Positions 47,248-56,339 of a DNA stretch of 64,000 nucleotides are shown here, one piece after another. Under the pieces are notes generated by a model. That model was not told the DNA's origin. It saw only the letters and a list, made by a program, of their open reading frames with translations, and did not search any database. The translations under genes and the position numbers were made by a program. The stretch covers positions 1-64,000 of the forward strand of contig JADJPK010000015.1 in assembly GCA_016713305.1 (NCBI GenBank). The letters are read 5' to 3'. The stretch is from Betaproteobacteria bacterium. Its GTDB lineage: Bacteria; Pseudomonadota; Gammaproteobacteria; Burkholderiales; Ga0077523. Position 1 is the first letter of the stretch, and each line of letters opens with the position of its first letter.

Positions 47248-47916
47248 TTACGCCGACGCGGACTTCCGTCGCCCGACGACGCTGCCAAGGAGCAGGACAC
47301 CTGCGACGAGAAGCGCATTCGTCGCAGGTTCCGGAACTGCCGCTACGCTCATGTGTCCGGTGGACTCGAACGTGATCCGGTAGTCGCCGTGATCGCCACC
47401 GTTACGGATGGAGTCGCCAGCGTTGAGTCGCGCGATCCCTTCGTCGATCGTCGTGCGATAGTCGCCAACGATGTACAAGTATCGGCCAGGCAGGAGGTCG
47501 ACGGAAAAGATCGGATCCCGGGTGTGAATCGAACCGTCTCCGCTGCCGAGGGTCGCGGAGCACACGCCGTTGCTGTTGCCCACGTCGTCGCACCGAAGGA
47601 GATAATCACCGGCATCCAGCACGCCGTCGATCCGATAGAGACTCGTGTCAGGATCGAGAAAGGTGATCTCGCCATCGCCATTGAGATCCTGGCCGTTGGC
47701 GGGGGTGTTGTCGGTGCTCTCGTACGCGAGGACATCGACGGTGAGGGTCCCTGCCTGTTCCATCTCGATTTCCCACCAGTCGACGCTGGTGCCGGCGGCG
47801 TTGGCGAATATGGTGCCGTTGACGACCACGGTCGTCTCGTGCGCGATGGCGTGGGTGGAAGTGGCCAGCACGGCGGCGAACAGCGCGGTCCGGACGAACC
47901 GATGCAGCGGTCTCAT
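47248..47916 (-). CDS. PEP-CTERM protein, possible pre-peptidase-like domain
   Basis: This has 222 residues; the start at 47916 has GGGAGA 6 bases upstream, and a longer frame to 48078 has none. The signal peptide is FVRTALFAAVLATSTHAIAH. The mature part reads VDWWEIEMEQAGTLTVDVLA, then DLNGDGEITFLDPDTSLYRI and GRYLYIVGDY, a beta sandwich similar to pre-peptidase C-terminal (DVUA-like) domains with an Asp/Asn-rich loop that may bind calcium. It ends VPEPATNALLVAGVLLLGSV followed by VGRRKSASA. It sits 92 bases beyond the gamma-glutamyltransferase start on the same strand. Confidence 0.85.
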   Translation of the reverse strand: MRPLHRFVRTALFAAVLATSTHAIAHETTVVVNGTIFANAAGTSVDWWEIEMEQAGTLTVDVLAYESTDNTPANGQDLNGDGEITFLDPDTSLYRIDGVLDAGDYLLRCDDVGNSNGVCSATLGSGDGSIHTRDPIFSVDLLPGRYLYIVGDYRTTIDEGIARLNAGDSIRNGGDHGDYRITFESTGHMSVAAVPEPATNALLVAGVLLLGSVVGRRKSASA

Positions 47917-48104
47917 GACAAGTCTCCCTGGGCAGTCTGTGAGAAGGTTTGCGTCCGACTGGCGAAATCTTGGAATCGCGATGTCAACCATGCAGGTATC
48001 GATGCTCGCTCTGGCCAGAACGCAGCCGTCGAGTCTATGCGCACGCCCCATGCAACTCCATGCGACATGGGGTCGCACTGAGCGTGGGAGCGAAGTCGCG
48101 ACGT

Positions 48105-48120
48105 CGGGGTCAGGTCTTGC
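48105..48120 (-). repeat. REP-family core, copy 11
   Basis: The minus strand reads GCAAGACCTGACCCCG, preceded by GGCAAAAG, the same long form as the inverted pair at 41.7 kb. It lies in the 300-base gap between the PEP-CTERM gene start and the end of the membrane protein gene. Confidence 0.7.
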
Positions 48121-48219
48121 CTTTTGCCTCCCCTATCCATCTTGACCGGCGAAGGAGCAACCGAGCCATCGCATCTGTTCAGCCTCTTGCCGGGGGATTT
48201 GTCGGGCAATGCCCGGATG

Positions 48220-49011
48220 TCAGTCCACTGCACCACGCCGCGTACTGTCGGACCGTGCCTTGGGCATCAGCAATAGACGCCGTGTGAGCAGTTGCGTACC
48301 GACTCCAGCGGCGATGGCGGCGACGAAGGCCAAGGCGATGGGCGCACGATCCAGAAAGACTGTCAGGGCCAGGCAGAATGACGCCAACGCATACATTCCC
48401 GTGGCCATCCCCCGCAGCAACAGGCCGGAGTACTCCGGGCCATCTCGCATATGGGTAGAAACTGCCAGCACCGTGCTGATGAGAGGGAAGACAGCGATCA
48501 GGCCTGTCCAGCCGCTGCCAAGATGCCCCGCACCCCACGCCACGACCCACGTCAGCATCGCGCCCCCGACCATTCGCGCCACGAGATTTCCGATTCCCAG
48601 GGGCCGGATGCCGAGAGGTGGCCGGCTGTCCGGGAACAGCCTAGGTCCCACGCCGAGCGTCAGCGCGGCCGCCACCCACCCCAACTGCGGAGAGGGAAGG
48701 AGCGAGAGCAGCCAGACGACAAGGGTCCACACCGACAGTCCGATGGTCAGCGCGTTCGGCCAGTTCAGGTGGCGGCTGGACCACGCGTAGGCGGCCCCGA
48801 ACAGTATCGCCGCGCATACGGCAGACGTGGAAGCGGCCGCGGCGGCCGCAGTGAATTCAGGTCCCCGCTCCAGGGCAAGAACAAACAGGATGGGCCCGGT
48901 AACCATCGGCATGCCGGCGATCCATCCGCCGATGGCAGGCCCGAAGCGGCGTTCCACCAGGGAAACGGACAGCAGAAAGGCAGGGACGAGCAGCAGCTTC
49001 AGGACGAGCAT
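48220..49011 (-). CDS. Multi-pass membrane protein of unknown function
   Basis: This has 263 residues with about eight hydrophobic helices, starting MLVLKLLLVPAFLLSVSLVE. Internal Gly/Pro-rich turns (RRFGPAIGGWIAGMPMVTGP) and the repeat-like order of helices suggest a transporter-type fold, but I recognise no family. Its two halves do not align by eye. It has no clear ribosome site before the ATG at 49011. No partner gene is adjacent. Confidence 0.75.
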   Translation of the reverse strand: MLVLKLLLVPAFLLSVSLVERRFGPAIGGWIAGMPMVTGPILFVLALERGPEFTAAAAAASTSAVCAAILFGAAYAWSSRHLNWPNALTIGLSVWTLVVWLLSLLPSPQLGWVAAALTLGVGPRLFPDSRPPLGIRPLGIGNLVARMVGGAMLTWVVAWGAGHLGSGWTGLIAVFPLISTVLAVSTHMRDGPEYSGLLLRGMATGMYALASFCLALTVFLDRAPIALAFVAAIAAGVGTQLLTRRLLLMPKARSDSTRRGAVD

Positions 49012-49371
49012 TGAGCGGAAGACGATGGGGTGGGATATACCGCGATCAGGGCCCGGACTGTATCGGATTCGGACGGAAGGTGTGTTGGAACGATCCTAGG
49101 GGGAGGCCGAACGGGAATGTCCTCAAGGAGAGGTTCGGCAGGAGCGTGGTACCACTCGCGAGCTCAAGCCCCGGACGAGGCGGAATGCGGATTGCCGCCC
49201 ACGACCCGCTTGTGCCGGTCGTGCCCGGTGGATTGCGCTCCGCCCGTGAACAGCCCCCAGCGTCCGATGTCGCACGGCGGGCGTATCCTGCGCGGAGATC
49301 TCGTGTCGGGCTCGATCGCGCCTCGTCTCGTGGCCCCGTCGTCCGCCAATGTCAAACTTGCGAGGATTCCC
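49012..49371. other. Intergenic region between divergent genes
   Basis: No gene supported; open frames through it are extensions of the ScyD-like gene without coding character. It ends in the ribosome site GAGGATTCCC of that gene. Confidence 0.5.
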
Positions 49372-50616
49372 ATGCTCACCACGTCCGCCACACGCTTCCG
49401 CTCTTGCGTCGATACGCGCCACAGGAACCTTGTTCTGATCAGTTCGGCCCTGGCTTTGTCCACCGTTCTGGTCAGCGGCACGCTCCAGGCTGCCGAATAC
49501 ATCGCTTCGGTCTTCGCATCCGAGCTTCACAATCCGCGCGGACTGGCATTCTCCAGCGATGGCGCGCTGTACATCGCGGAGGCGGGCATCCCCGGAGGTC
49601 CTGGCCCGTCGACGCCCATCCGCGGGATCGAGAATGTCTACACGGAGTCGGGATCGGTCACCCGCGTCAGCGGAGGAGTTCAGACCCGCGTGACAATCGG
49701 ACTGCCGTCCCTGTACTCCACGGAGACGGGAGAGACATCCGGCCCGAACGACGTCACCTTCGATGCGAACGGCAATCTCCACGTCACCATCGGCGCCGGG
49801 GTCGACCCTGCGGTGAGGAGCACCGACCTCGCACCGAACGGAATCGGGCTGGGGACCATCCGGTTCTCTGGCGGCACCTACGACGTGGCGAATCACGAAG
49901 CGCTCAACAATCCGGCCGGCGGTCCGGTCGACAGCAATCCATGGCGAACCGTTGCGCACGCCGGCGGTCTTCTCGTCACGGATGCCGGTGCCAACGCACT
50001 GTTGAACGTTGCTCCCGATGGGACTGTTTCCACGATCACGACTTTCCCGGGGCGCGACACCGGGGGAGGTTTCCCTTCCGATGCCGTCCCCACTGGTCTG
50101 GCGGTCGGCCCGGACGGAAACTTCTACGTGGGCCAGCTCACCGGCTTTCCCTTCGTGCCAGGCTCCGCACAGATCTTCGCCGTGCAGCCGGACGGCACGA
50201 CCACGGTGGCGGCCACCGGCTTCACGCACATCAGCGCGCTGGCCTTCGGCGGCGACGGCAGTCTGTTCGTCCTCGAGTACGACTCCAATGGCCTGTTCGT
50301 GCCGGGAGATTCTGGCGCGCTCATCCGCATCGACCCGAACGGCCAGCGGGAAACCATCTTCAGCGACGGATTGGTGAACCCCACCGGACTCGCCGTTGGA
50401 CCGGATGGGGCTCTGTACGTGTCGAGCGTCGGCAACTCAGGGAGCCAAGGCAAAGTACTGCGGATCGCACCAGTGCCCGAACCGGAAACATACGCGTTGG
50501 TGCTTGGTGGCTTGACACTCGTCGGATTGGCTGCAGGCAGAAAGAAGCGGCAGCGTTCCTCACACGCACATCCGCAACCAACCCCTGCGCGGCGAGGTTC
50601 GTTTCATCGTGCTTGA
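49372..50616 (+). CDS. ScyD/ScyE-family PEP-CTERM protein (beta-propeller)
   Basis: This has 414 residues. A long leader (RNLVLISSALALSTVLVSGT followed by LQAA) is the export signal. Six NHL/SMP-30-like propeller blades follow, each with a Gly-Pro-Asp-Gly turn: LHNPRGLAFSSDGALYIAEA, PNDVTFDANGNLHVTIGAGV, PTGLAVGPDGNFYVGQLTGF, ISALAFGGDGSLFVLEYDSN, PTGLAVGPDGALYVSSVGNS. The end is VPEPETYALVLGGLTLVGLA with AGRKKRQRSS and an extra 15 residues. ScyD/E proteins are exported scytonemin-cluster proteins in cyanobacteria; in proteobacteria the role is unknown. The gene's stop overlaps that of the convergent P450 gene by 13 bases. Confidence 0.88.
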   Translation: MLTTSATRFRSCVDTRHRNLVLISSALALSTVLVSGTLQAAEYIASVFASELHNPRGLAFSSDGALYIAEAGIPGGPGPSTPIRGIENVYTESGSVTRVSGGVQTRVTIGLPSLYSTETGETSGPNDVTFDANGNLHVTIGAGVDPAVRSTDLAPNGIGLGTIRFSGGTYDVANHEALNNPAGGPVDSNPWRTVAHAGGLLVTDAGANALLNVAPDGTVSTITTFPGRDTGGGFPSDAVPTGLAVGPDGNFYVGQLTGFPFVPGSAQIFAVQPDGTTTVAATGFTHISALAFGGDGSLFVLEYDSNGLFVPGDSGALIRIDPNGQRETIFSDGLVNPTGLAVGPDGALYVSSVGNSGSQGKVLRIAPVPEPETYALVLGGLTLVGLAAGRKKRQRSSHAHPQPTPARRGSFHRA

Positions 50617-52088
50617 GAGAAGTGCTGGTGGGCGCTGTCCGTTGCAAGTACGCCAGGGGGCAAAAGGCAAGATCTGACCCCGATTTTCAGAGGGTGTCGC
50701 GGGCGCAGCGAGATCGCGAGAACCGGATCGGGTGGCAAGGTGCCAGCAGGCACCGAGAACTCGAATCTCTGAAGTAGTTGCGTGGTGATGACCAGCATTT
50801 CTGTCATCGCCAGATGCTGCCCCAGACATACGCGCGGCCCGGCACCGAAAGGCATCCAGGCGCCGCGGGGTATCTCCGGCGCTTCGGGGCCGAATCGTTC
50901 GGGACGGAACGAGTGCGGTTCCGGAAACCAGCGCGGATCATGGTGCATGAGCTGCACGGGCAGCACCACCATCGTCTTCGCGGGGAGGTGCCAGGGACCC
51001 AACTGGATAGGTCGCACCAGGCGGCGCGTGATCAGCACGGGGGCGGCGGGGTAGAGTCTCAGCGTTTCCTCCACCGTCTGCCGGACATAGCGGAGCGAGC
51101 CCAGGTCGGACGGCTCGGGCGCCCTGTCCTGCAGCACGGTCTCAACTTCGTCGCGCGCGGCCTTCTGCACCGCTGGATTGGCCGCCATGCACCACGCCCA
51201 CCAGGTCAATGTCGCGGCCGTGGTCTCGTGGCCCGCCACGAATATCGTCAGGCATTCGCTGTGCACGGCGGACAGCGGCCATGCTTCGGGGTCGTTCCTG
51301 TGCAAATGCAGCAGCCGTGTCAGCAGATCCTCGGGCCACGAGTCCTCGGCTTGCACCAGACGTTCCGCGATGTGACGGCGGATCAAAGCGTTCAGCATCG
51401 CAGCCGCACGGCGCTTCTTCCACTTCCACGGCATCCAGTCCGGCCAGCTGGCGGGCCAGTAGAACTCGGCGTTGGCGGCCTCGAGACACGTGTGGACCGC
51501 CCGCTCCGCGGTCCGAGCATCGCCACCCACTGCGCTGCTGAAAAGCAGACGCATGATCACGTCCATCGTGAGGGACGTGAGGGCGCTTTCGACGGGCCAG
51601 TTCCTGACAGCCGAAGCGTCGAGTGCTCCTTCGTCCATCCAGCGGGCCAGTGTCGCCCCGGTGGTGGCCGCGATGGTCCGGACGAAGGCCTCAACAGCCT
51701 TGGCGGAGAAGCTCGGGTGGAGCGCATCGCGCTTCAACTTCCATGGACTGCCTTCTGCCACGAACACGCTGTTTCCCAGCAGGTGCCGGAATACGCGCGT
51801 GCTGCGCTCCCACCGAATGTGCGCGTCGCGATGCTTCACGAGGAATTCCCGCGCCAATTGGGGATCGCTCAGGACGATCTCGTGCTCGGGCCAGAACCGC
51901 AGGTGCACCACATCGCCGTAAGCCTGCTTCCATCTGGCCAGAACTCCCGGCAGATCTCGGGACATCTCGACGATGAGACTCCACCCGGTGATGCCGGACG
52001 GCGGTCCGGGTGGCCAGGCATGGGACGAGGCCACGTGCGGGTCCGGCACTTCGGACGGTTCGTGAGGCAATGGAGGCACGGCGTTCAT
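50604..52088 (-). CDS. Cytochrome P450 with REP-derived C-terminus
   Basis: P450s are haem monooxygenases. ATG at 52088 has AGGAGG about 10 bases upstream and gives 494 residues; no membrane anchor. The I-helix is LTIFVAGHETTAATLTWWAW, the ExxR motif is TVEETLRLYPAAPVLI, RPERFG follows, and the haem loop is FGAGPRVCLGQHLAMTEMLV with the Cys ligand. The natural C-terminus of the fold is near LAISLRPRHPLKI. After this the frame enters a REP copy (50656-50682) and reads GVRSCLLPPGVLATDSAHQH plus five residues. So the last 26 residues come from a repeat and are unlike family members. Divergent from an AraC gene. Confidence 0.9.
   Translation of the reverse strand: MNAVPPLPHEPSEVPDPHVASSHAWPPGPPSGITGWSLIVEMSRDLPGVLARWKQAYGDVVHLRFWPEHEIVLSDPQLAREFLVKHRDAHIRWERSTRVFRHLLGNSVFVAEGSPWKLKRDALHPSFSAKAVEAFVRTIAATTGATLARWMDEGALDASAVRNWPVESALTSLTMDVIMRLLFSSAVGGDARTAERAVHTCLEAANAEFYWPASWPDWMPWKWKKRRAAAMLNALIRRHIAERLVQAEDSWPEDLLTRLLHLHRNDPEAWPLSAVHSECLTIFVAGHETTAATLTWWAWCMAANPAVQKAARDEVETVLQDRAPEPSDLGSLRYVRQTVEETLRLYPAAPVLITRRLVRPIQLGPWHLPAKTMVVLPVQLMHHDPRWFPEPHSFRPERFGPEAPEIPRGAWMPFGAGPRVCLGQHLAMTEMLVITTQLLQRFEFSVPAGTLPPDPVLAISLRPRHPLKIGVRSCLLPPGVLATDSAHQHFSQAR
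50656..50682 (+). repeat. REP-family copy 12, inside the P450 reading frame
   Basis: The long form, GGGGGCAAAAGGCAAGATCT followed by GACCCCG, has its core at 50667-50682 with two differences from the main type. It lies in the overlap between the P450 3' end and the gap after the ScyD-like gene. Confidence 0.7.
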
Positions 52089-52177
52089 GGCGGGAAGTTT
52101 CCTCCTGGCGAGCCAGCCTGTCTTGAACAGGAACGACATCGGCCGCCGGGCCGTCGCCTCGACGACAGGGCCGTGTC

Positions 52178-52183
52178 TATACT
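52178..52183 (+). promoter_or_regulatory. Candidate -10 box close to the AraC start
   Basis: TATACT lies 9 bases before the ATG at 52192. If used, transcription would begin at or next to the start codon, giving a leaderless message, which fits the lack of a ribosome site. No good -35 box is visible. Weak. Confidence 0.3.
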
Positions 52184-52191
52184 TTCCGCCG

Positions 52192-53133
52192 ATGGATGAA
52201 TCTGCACTCTCTGCCTCCCGGAATGACTGCCCGCACCCCCTCGTTCGTGCCCCCAGGGCGGCGATCGTCGGGAGGCGGCCGACTGCGCGCCTCTACCCCG
52301 CTCCGCCGGGGCTGCAGGGAGCCATCGCCGTCATCCTCAGCCGTGACGCCAGGGAATGTCAGCTGAGCGACGAACAGAGGCTCACACACTTCCCCGCGTC
52401 GCCGGTGATGAGCCTTTCCTGGTTCTCAAGCCAGTCGGTGGGAACCGTGGAGACAGAGGGCGGCGGCTGGCGCTGGCGTCCCTTCGGAACCTCTCTCGTC
52501 ATCACCGGCAGCCGATCCACGCCGACCGTGACGTGGTCTCCCACGAACGGATACGGCGGCATGATCTGTTTCACTCCGGACGTTGCCCGTACGTTGTTCG
52601 AGCTGGATCCCGCGGCAGTGCACGATCGTTTCGTTCCGGCGCGCGATGCACTGGGGGCCCACTGGCGATCGTTTCTCGACGCGCTCGAATCGGCGACCGA
52701 CGACACCGCCGTGCTCGCCGCGATTGCGGAACACGTCGGCGCTCGCTGGCGGACGATCGAAGGCCGCACGTCCGCCCAGCCCACGTTACGGGAACTCGGC
52801 CGGCACTGGGTTCAGCGCCTTGCCCTTCAGAGCCGGGATTGGCAGCGCGGCCTCAGCGCACGTCAGGCGGAGCGCCGCATCAAGGCCTTCAGCGGACGTT
52901 CCCTGCGCGACTGGCAGTCGCTCGTGAGAACGGATGGCGTGTTCTTCGCGGCCCGCGATCGTTTCGAGGCAGGTCTTCGCCTCGACTGGGCAGAAATCGC
53001 CCAAGACGAAGGTTTCGCGGACCAGGCGCACCTCTCGCGTGCAGTCCGCCGGATCACCGGCTTTCCACCCAGCGAATTCGCGCAGCGATTCGTGGAGGAC
53101 GAATCGTTCTGGGTGTACCGGCTCTGGGTCTAG
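52192..53133 (+). CDS. AraC-family transcriptional regulator
   Basis: This has 313 residues. The N-terminal 190 residues form a DUF6597-like cupin-type region (ARLYPAPPGLQGAIAVILSR; MSLSWFSSQSVGTVETEGGG) and a helical part. The C-terminal AraC DNA-binding domain has the Gly-Arg-Ser-Leu start FSGRSLRDWQSLVRTDGVFF and the second helix-turn-helix DWAEIAQDEGFADQAHLSRA with VRRITGFPPSEFAQRF. It is divergent from the P450 gene across 103 bases and is the obvious candidate regulator for it. The effector is unknown. Confidence 0.88.
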   Translation: MDESALSASRNDCPHPLVRAPRAAIVGRRPTARLYPAPPGLQGAIAVILSRDARECQLSDEQRLTHFPASPVMSLSWFSSQSVGTVETEGGGWRWRPFGTSLVITGSRSTPTVTWSPTNGYGGMICFTPDVARTLFELDPAAVHDRFVPARDALGAHWRSFLDALESATDDTAVLAAIAEHVGARWRTIEGRTSAQPTLRELGRHWVQRLALQSRDWQRGLSARQAERRIKAFSGRSLRDWQSLVRTDGVFFAARDRFEAGLRLDWAEIAQDEGFADQAHLSRAVRRITGFPPSEFAQRFVEDESFWVYRLWV

Positions 53134-53302
53134 GGAACGTCCGGATCGATGCCCGCGGTCGCGACGGAGGCCGGACGGACGGATGACGCGAATGTCCGGT
53201 TCTCCGAGTACCGCAGCACACAGGTTCCAGCTGACCTTGCCGCCCCACTCCGCCCCTGCAACTGACGCCCGGTCCAGCGGGAGAAGGCGCTCTCCCCCGC
53301 GA

Positions 53303-53911
53303 TCAGCTCACCTTTCCACCGTCGTACACGAACGCGTTGATGTTCACGTTGACCCTGGGCGTATTGTCCCGCGGCGTATTGCCCGAGTGCAGCAGCGAGC
53401 CGTCGAAGACCACCAGGCGGCCCTGCTTGGGACTCACCCGCGTCTTCTCGGTCAGGGGCCCCTTCTCGCCGAAGCGCTGGTTGAAGATGACGGTATCCCC
53501 GCTGCTGTCATTGACGTAGTAGATCGCCGTGACGAGGGGCTCGCTGATCTCGGTGAAATCCACGTGCGGCATTCCGTACGAATTCTCGTTGTCCAGCTTG
53601 GCATAGACACCGAGATTCATCTTGATGCGGATGAGCTGCTTGATGGTGTGCGGGATGGCCGTGATGACCGGGAGCATCGAGGAGAACAACTGGGAAACCG
53701 GCTGCGTCAGTTCGTAGATCGCGTGCGTGAACTGCTGCACGTCGATGGCATCCGGCGTCACCGGAAAGATGCGCGCATCGTTTTCCTTGTAAGTCGCCCG
53801 GCTCTGCCTGTACCAGCTCACCTTCTCGCCGAGCGCAATGCTCTTGATCGCCTCCTGCACATTCTTGGGAACCGCCTGATCGATGATCGTCACATCCTTT
53901 CTTGCGAGCAC
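53303..53911 (-). CDS. 2OG-Fe(II) oxygenase (PiuC/prolyl-4-hydroxylase-like)
   Basis: These enzymes hydroxylate substrates using 2-oxoglutarate, iron and oxygen. GTG at 53911 has GGGAGGA 8 bases upstream and gives 202 residues; longer frames upstream lack coding character. The core has the iron ligands HxD in MPHVDFTEISEPLVTAIYYV and the distal His in SLLHSGNTPRDNTP, followed by the Arg of RVNVNINAFVYDGGKVS that binds 2-oxoglutarate. The first half (KYSxYRQSRATYKENDARIF type) is the substrate side and is not distinctive. It has no leader. No partner is adjacent. Confidence 0.82.
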   Translation of the reverse strand: MLARKDVTIIDQAVPKNVQEAIKSIALGEKVSWYRQSRATYKENDARIFPVTPDAIDVQQFTHAIYELTQPVSQLFSSMLPVITAIPHTIKQLIRIKMNLGVYAKLDNENSYGMPHVDFTEISEPLVTAIYYVNDSSGDTVIFNQRFGEKGPLTEKTRVSPKQGRLVVFDGSLLHSGNTPRDNTPRVNVNINAFVYDGGKVS

Positions 53912-54741
53912 GCTTGAATCCTCCCTCTCCTGATTCTCGTCACCCGTTCGTGCGGGGCGAGATCTGTCGTTTTGTCGGCGCGGCCTCTCGTGGGTCCCAC
54001 CGATGCGCCAGGCAGAAAGGAACGCGAAACGCCCCCTTCTTCTGACAGACCGGACGCAGGATCCGGCGCCGCGCAACGCTCGATTCGCTGCACGGTCATT
54101 GGATCTTACCGGGGCCTTACACGACGTAAACCTCAAAATCGGCGGCGGCTTTGTCTGCAACGCAACATCCGAAGACCTCGAATGCGGGGCGAACCGGGAG
54201 GTTCCAATACGGTCCTTCTGTGCAGAGCTGGCCCACCGCTTCAGAGTGCGGCGCAACATCGAAACACGCACCGTGTTTCACGCTTTCTTTTTGAACATTG
54301 TTCACTACGGCCTTCCGGCCCTTTCGGCATCGCATCAGCGGATTCGCCGGATCGATCTGAACGTCCACGTCGTCGCGGGCTCCTCTGCCCGGCACCGGAA
54401 GACTCCTTCGCATGGTCGAGTGGGGATGCCACGAGTGCCGGCCTGCTGCAGCAAGCGGATCGCCGCAGCGAAAGTCGAAATGTCCCTTCCGGCAATGTGA
54501 AAGTCGCTTCCGGCAACGGTTGCCGGCGGCATCGATGGCTTTCCTAGGACCACGGAAATGGCATTGGAAGATGGCCGGGCATGCAACGGGAATATCGTGA
54601 ATTTTCCACGGATTGGCAGCGCAGCCCCGGCACCGCTTCCACTCCCTACTGCTGGTCGTTCGCTTGCAATGAGGAAGGCCGGCCTCGCCGATCGTGCAGC
54701 GACCGGCGAGCCGTTCACCGCAATGTCAAAGGAGCCAGACC
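53912..54741. other. Long intergenic region, no supported gene
   Basis: About 830 bases between divergent genes. A 165-codon frame (54003-54500) is open but has a shadow-like composition and no ribosome site. The last bases contain AAAGGAG for the EF-hand gene. Confidence 0.5.
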
Positions 54742-55482
54742 GTGAACAGCACCATCGGGAGCAACAGCAGCGCCGTATGCAACAGGACTTCGACGGACGC
54801 GCATCAGTCCAGTTTCGCGTCGAATCTGTCCGAAAGACTTTTCAACAAGCTGGACAGAGATGGCCAGGGATTCGTCGACAGGAGCGAAGCGAAATCCGCC
54901 TTCGCCCGGATCGCGGACTCCAAACGCAACGCAGTGGATGCGGACGTCGACGACTTCTTTGCTCGATTCGACAGCAACCGCGACGGGCACATCACCCGCG
55001 AAGAAATGGCGAGCGGTGTACAGCGCCTCGCCGATGCGCTTCAGACCCTGTTCGACGCGATTCGCCTGAACAGTCAGGGAGGAAACACGAGCACCACGTA
55101 CAGTCTCGCGTCACCCCGGCCTTCGCCACAGACCATCGAACGACCGGACAACGTGGGCGTCACCCCCCACCCCGCTGCCCAACCTTCACGAAAGGCGGAT
55201 CTGCCCGACAACAAGCCGTCGAACCTGGTCGTCCGCGTCGAGATCGACGTGAACCAGGCAAAGGGGAAGGTCGACCACCATGGTGAATCAACGAACCACA
55301 CGAACAGGGAACACGCGCACCGGCGCGAGGGGCACGAGACTACGGCCAGCAGAACTTCATCGGGCCATTGTGGAGAAGCGCGGGTCCTGCAAGTGGTTGC
55401 GCAGCTCACGCAGGCGTATGGCCGATGCGACCGTGGTCAGGAACACGGCAGCGCGGCGAGACACGTGACGGATGTCGCCTGA
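54742..55482 (+). CDS. EF-hand calcium-binding protein
   Basis: This has 246 residues from a GTG with AAAGGAG upstream. Two canonical EF-hand loops are visible: DRDGQGFVDRSE (near residue 40) and DSNRDGHITREE (near residue 79), with the helices around them. No signal peptide is seen. After about residue 105 the sequence becomes a Pro/Ser/His-rich stretch with little structure, whose composition suggests a frameshift or true disorder. Such small calmodulin-like proteins are common in betaproteobacteria; the partner is unknown. Confidence 0.75.
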   Translation: MNSTIGSNSSAVCNRTSTDAHQSSFASNLSERLFNKLDRDGQGFVDRSEAKSAFARIADSKRNAVDADVDDFFARFDSNRDGHITREEMASGVQRLADALQTLFDAIRLNSQGGNTSTTYSLASPRPSPQTIERPDNVGVTPHPAAQPSRKADLPDNKPSNLVVRVEIDVNQAKGKVDHHGESTNHTNREHAHRREGHETTASRTSSGHCGEARVLQVVAQLTQAYGRCDRGQEHGSAARHVTDVA

Positions 55483-55495
55483 GACAGGAAAGCAA

Positions 55496-55517
55496 AGGGC
55501 CGGCGAATGCCGGCCCT
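55496..55517 (-). terminator. Rho-independent terminator of the PEP-CTERM gene
   Basis: A perfect 9-bp stem (AGGGCCGGC) with a 4-base loop is followed, on the minus strand, by TTGCTTTCC. It starts 9 bases past the stop of the PEP-CTERM gene and may serve the convergent EF-hand gene too. Confidence 0.7.
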
Positions 55518-55525
55518 GCGGAACG

Positions 55526-56044
55526 TCAGACGTTGGCTTCTCTGCGTTTCAGCCCGACAGCCATCGCCAGCGTTGCCAAACCCAGCATTCCCAGAACACC
55601 GGGTTCGGGAACAGTCTGCGGATCAGGTTCTACATAGCGGCTGGCGGAAAGAACGCCTGAGCCAACGAACCCGGCTCCCTGCGCAATCCAGGTCTGGCCG
55701 AAGTAGTAAAGGTTCACGATGCTGAGTCCGCCCATCACATAGAACGTGATGCCGAGCGACGAGACATAGGGCGATGCGGGAGAGAAAAGGTTGTCGCTGC
55801 TATGGAGCGGACCGGAGTACATGCCCGCAGTCGGCCCGAAGGCCGCGCCGATGGCGGTGACGTCCAGGACGTTCCCGTTTTCCACCGTGAACTGCCCCGA
55901 GAAGCTTCCGGTGTCTCCCGAGGTTTGCGTGAAGCTGTAGTCGTACAGGACGGGGGCAGCTATGGAACGCTCGGACACTGCCATCAAGGCACTGGCGGCC
56001 ACGACCGCAGTCGCTGCAGAACGGACGATGGTAACGAAGGACAC
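55526..56044 (-). CDS. PEP-CTERM sorting domain protein, small
   Basis: This has 172 residues from a GTG with GGGAGATTCC upstream; a longer start at 56110 lacks a site. The signal peptide is VRSAATAVVAASALMAVSER followed by SIAA. The mature domain reads YDYSFTQTSGDTGSFSGQFT, an N-terminal motif seen in several PEP-CTERM proteins, then FGPTAGMYSGPLHSSDNLFS. It ends VPEPGVLGMLGLATLAMAVG followed by LKRREANV. Function unknown. Confidence 0.85.
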   Translation of the reverse strand: MSFVTIVRSAATAVVAASALMAVSERSIAAPVLYDYSFTQTSGDTGSFSGQFTVENGNVLDVTAIGAAFGPTAGMYSGPLHSSDNLFSPASPYVSSLGITFYVMGGLSIVNLYYFGQTWIAQGAGFVGSGVLSASRYVEPDPQTVPEPGVLGMLGLATLAMAVGLKRREANV

Positions 56045-56339
56045 CGGAATCTCCCTGGCAATTTTTGTAGCGCGCTCGAGAGCAAATGCCACACCAGAGA
56101 TATAACCCACTGACGGAAGTGGTGTTTTCTGAAAGACCCGGAGGAATTGTCAAATATTTCGACGAAAACGCGCTGGTGGCGTCCGGGGGCACTGGAGAAG
56201 TGTTTGTCGTGCTGACGCTGCTCTCTCTGGAACCGACAGGAACGTGAAAATCCCTGTCCCGGCACTTCCCGCGCAGGGCACGACGACATGCTCCAGAGGA
56301 AGACCGACGGCAGGTCGGCCCTCCCTGTCCTGCGGTGTC

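Noticed and set aside
53303..54271. 322-codon version of the 2OG-Fe(II) oxygenase
   Set aside because: The first 120 codons have no family likeness, while a GTG with a GGGAGGA site lies at the start of the conserved part.
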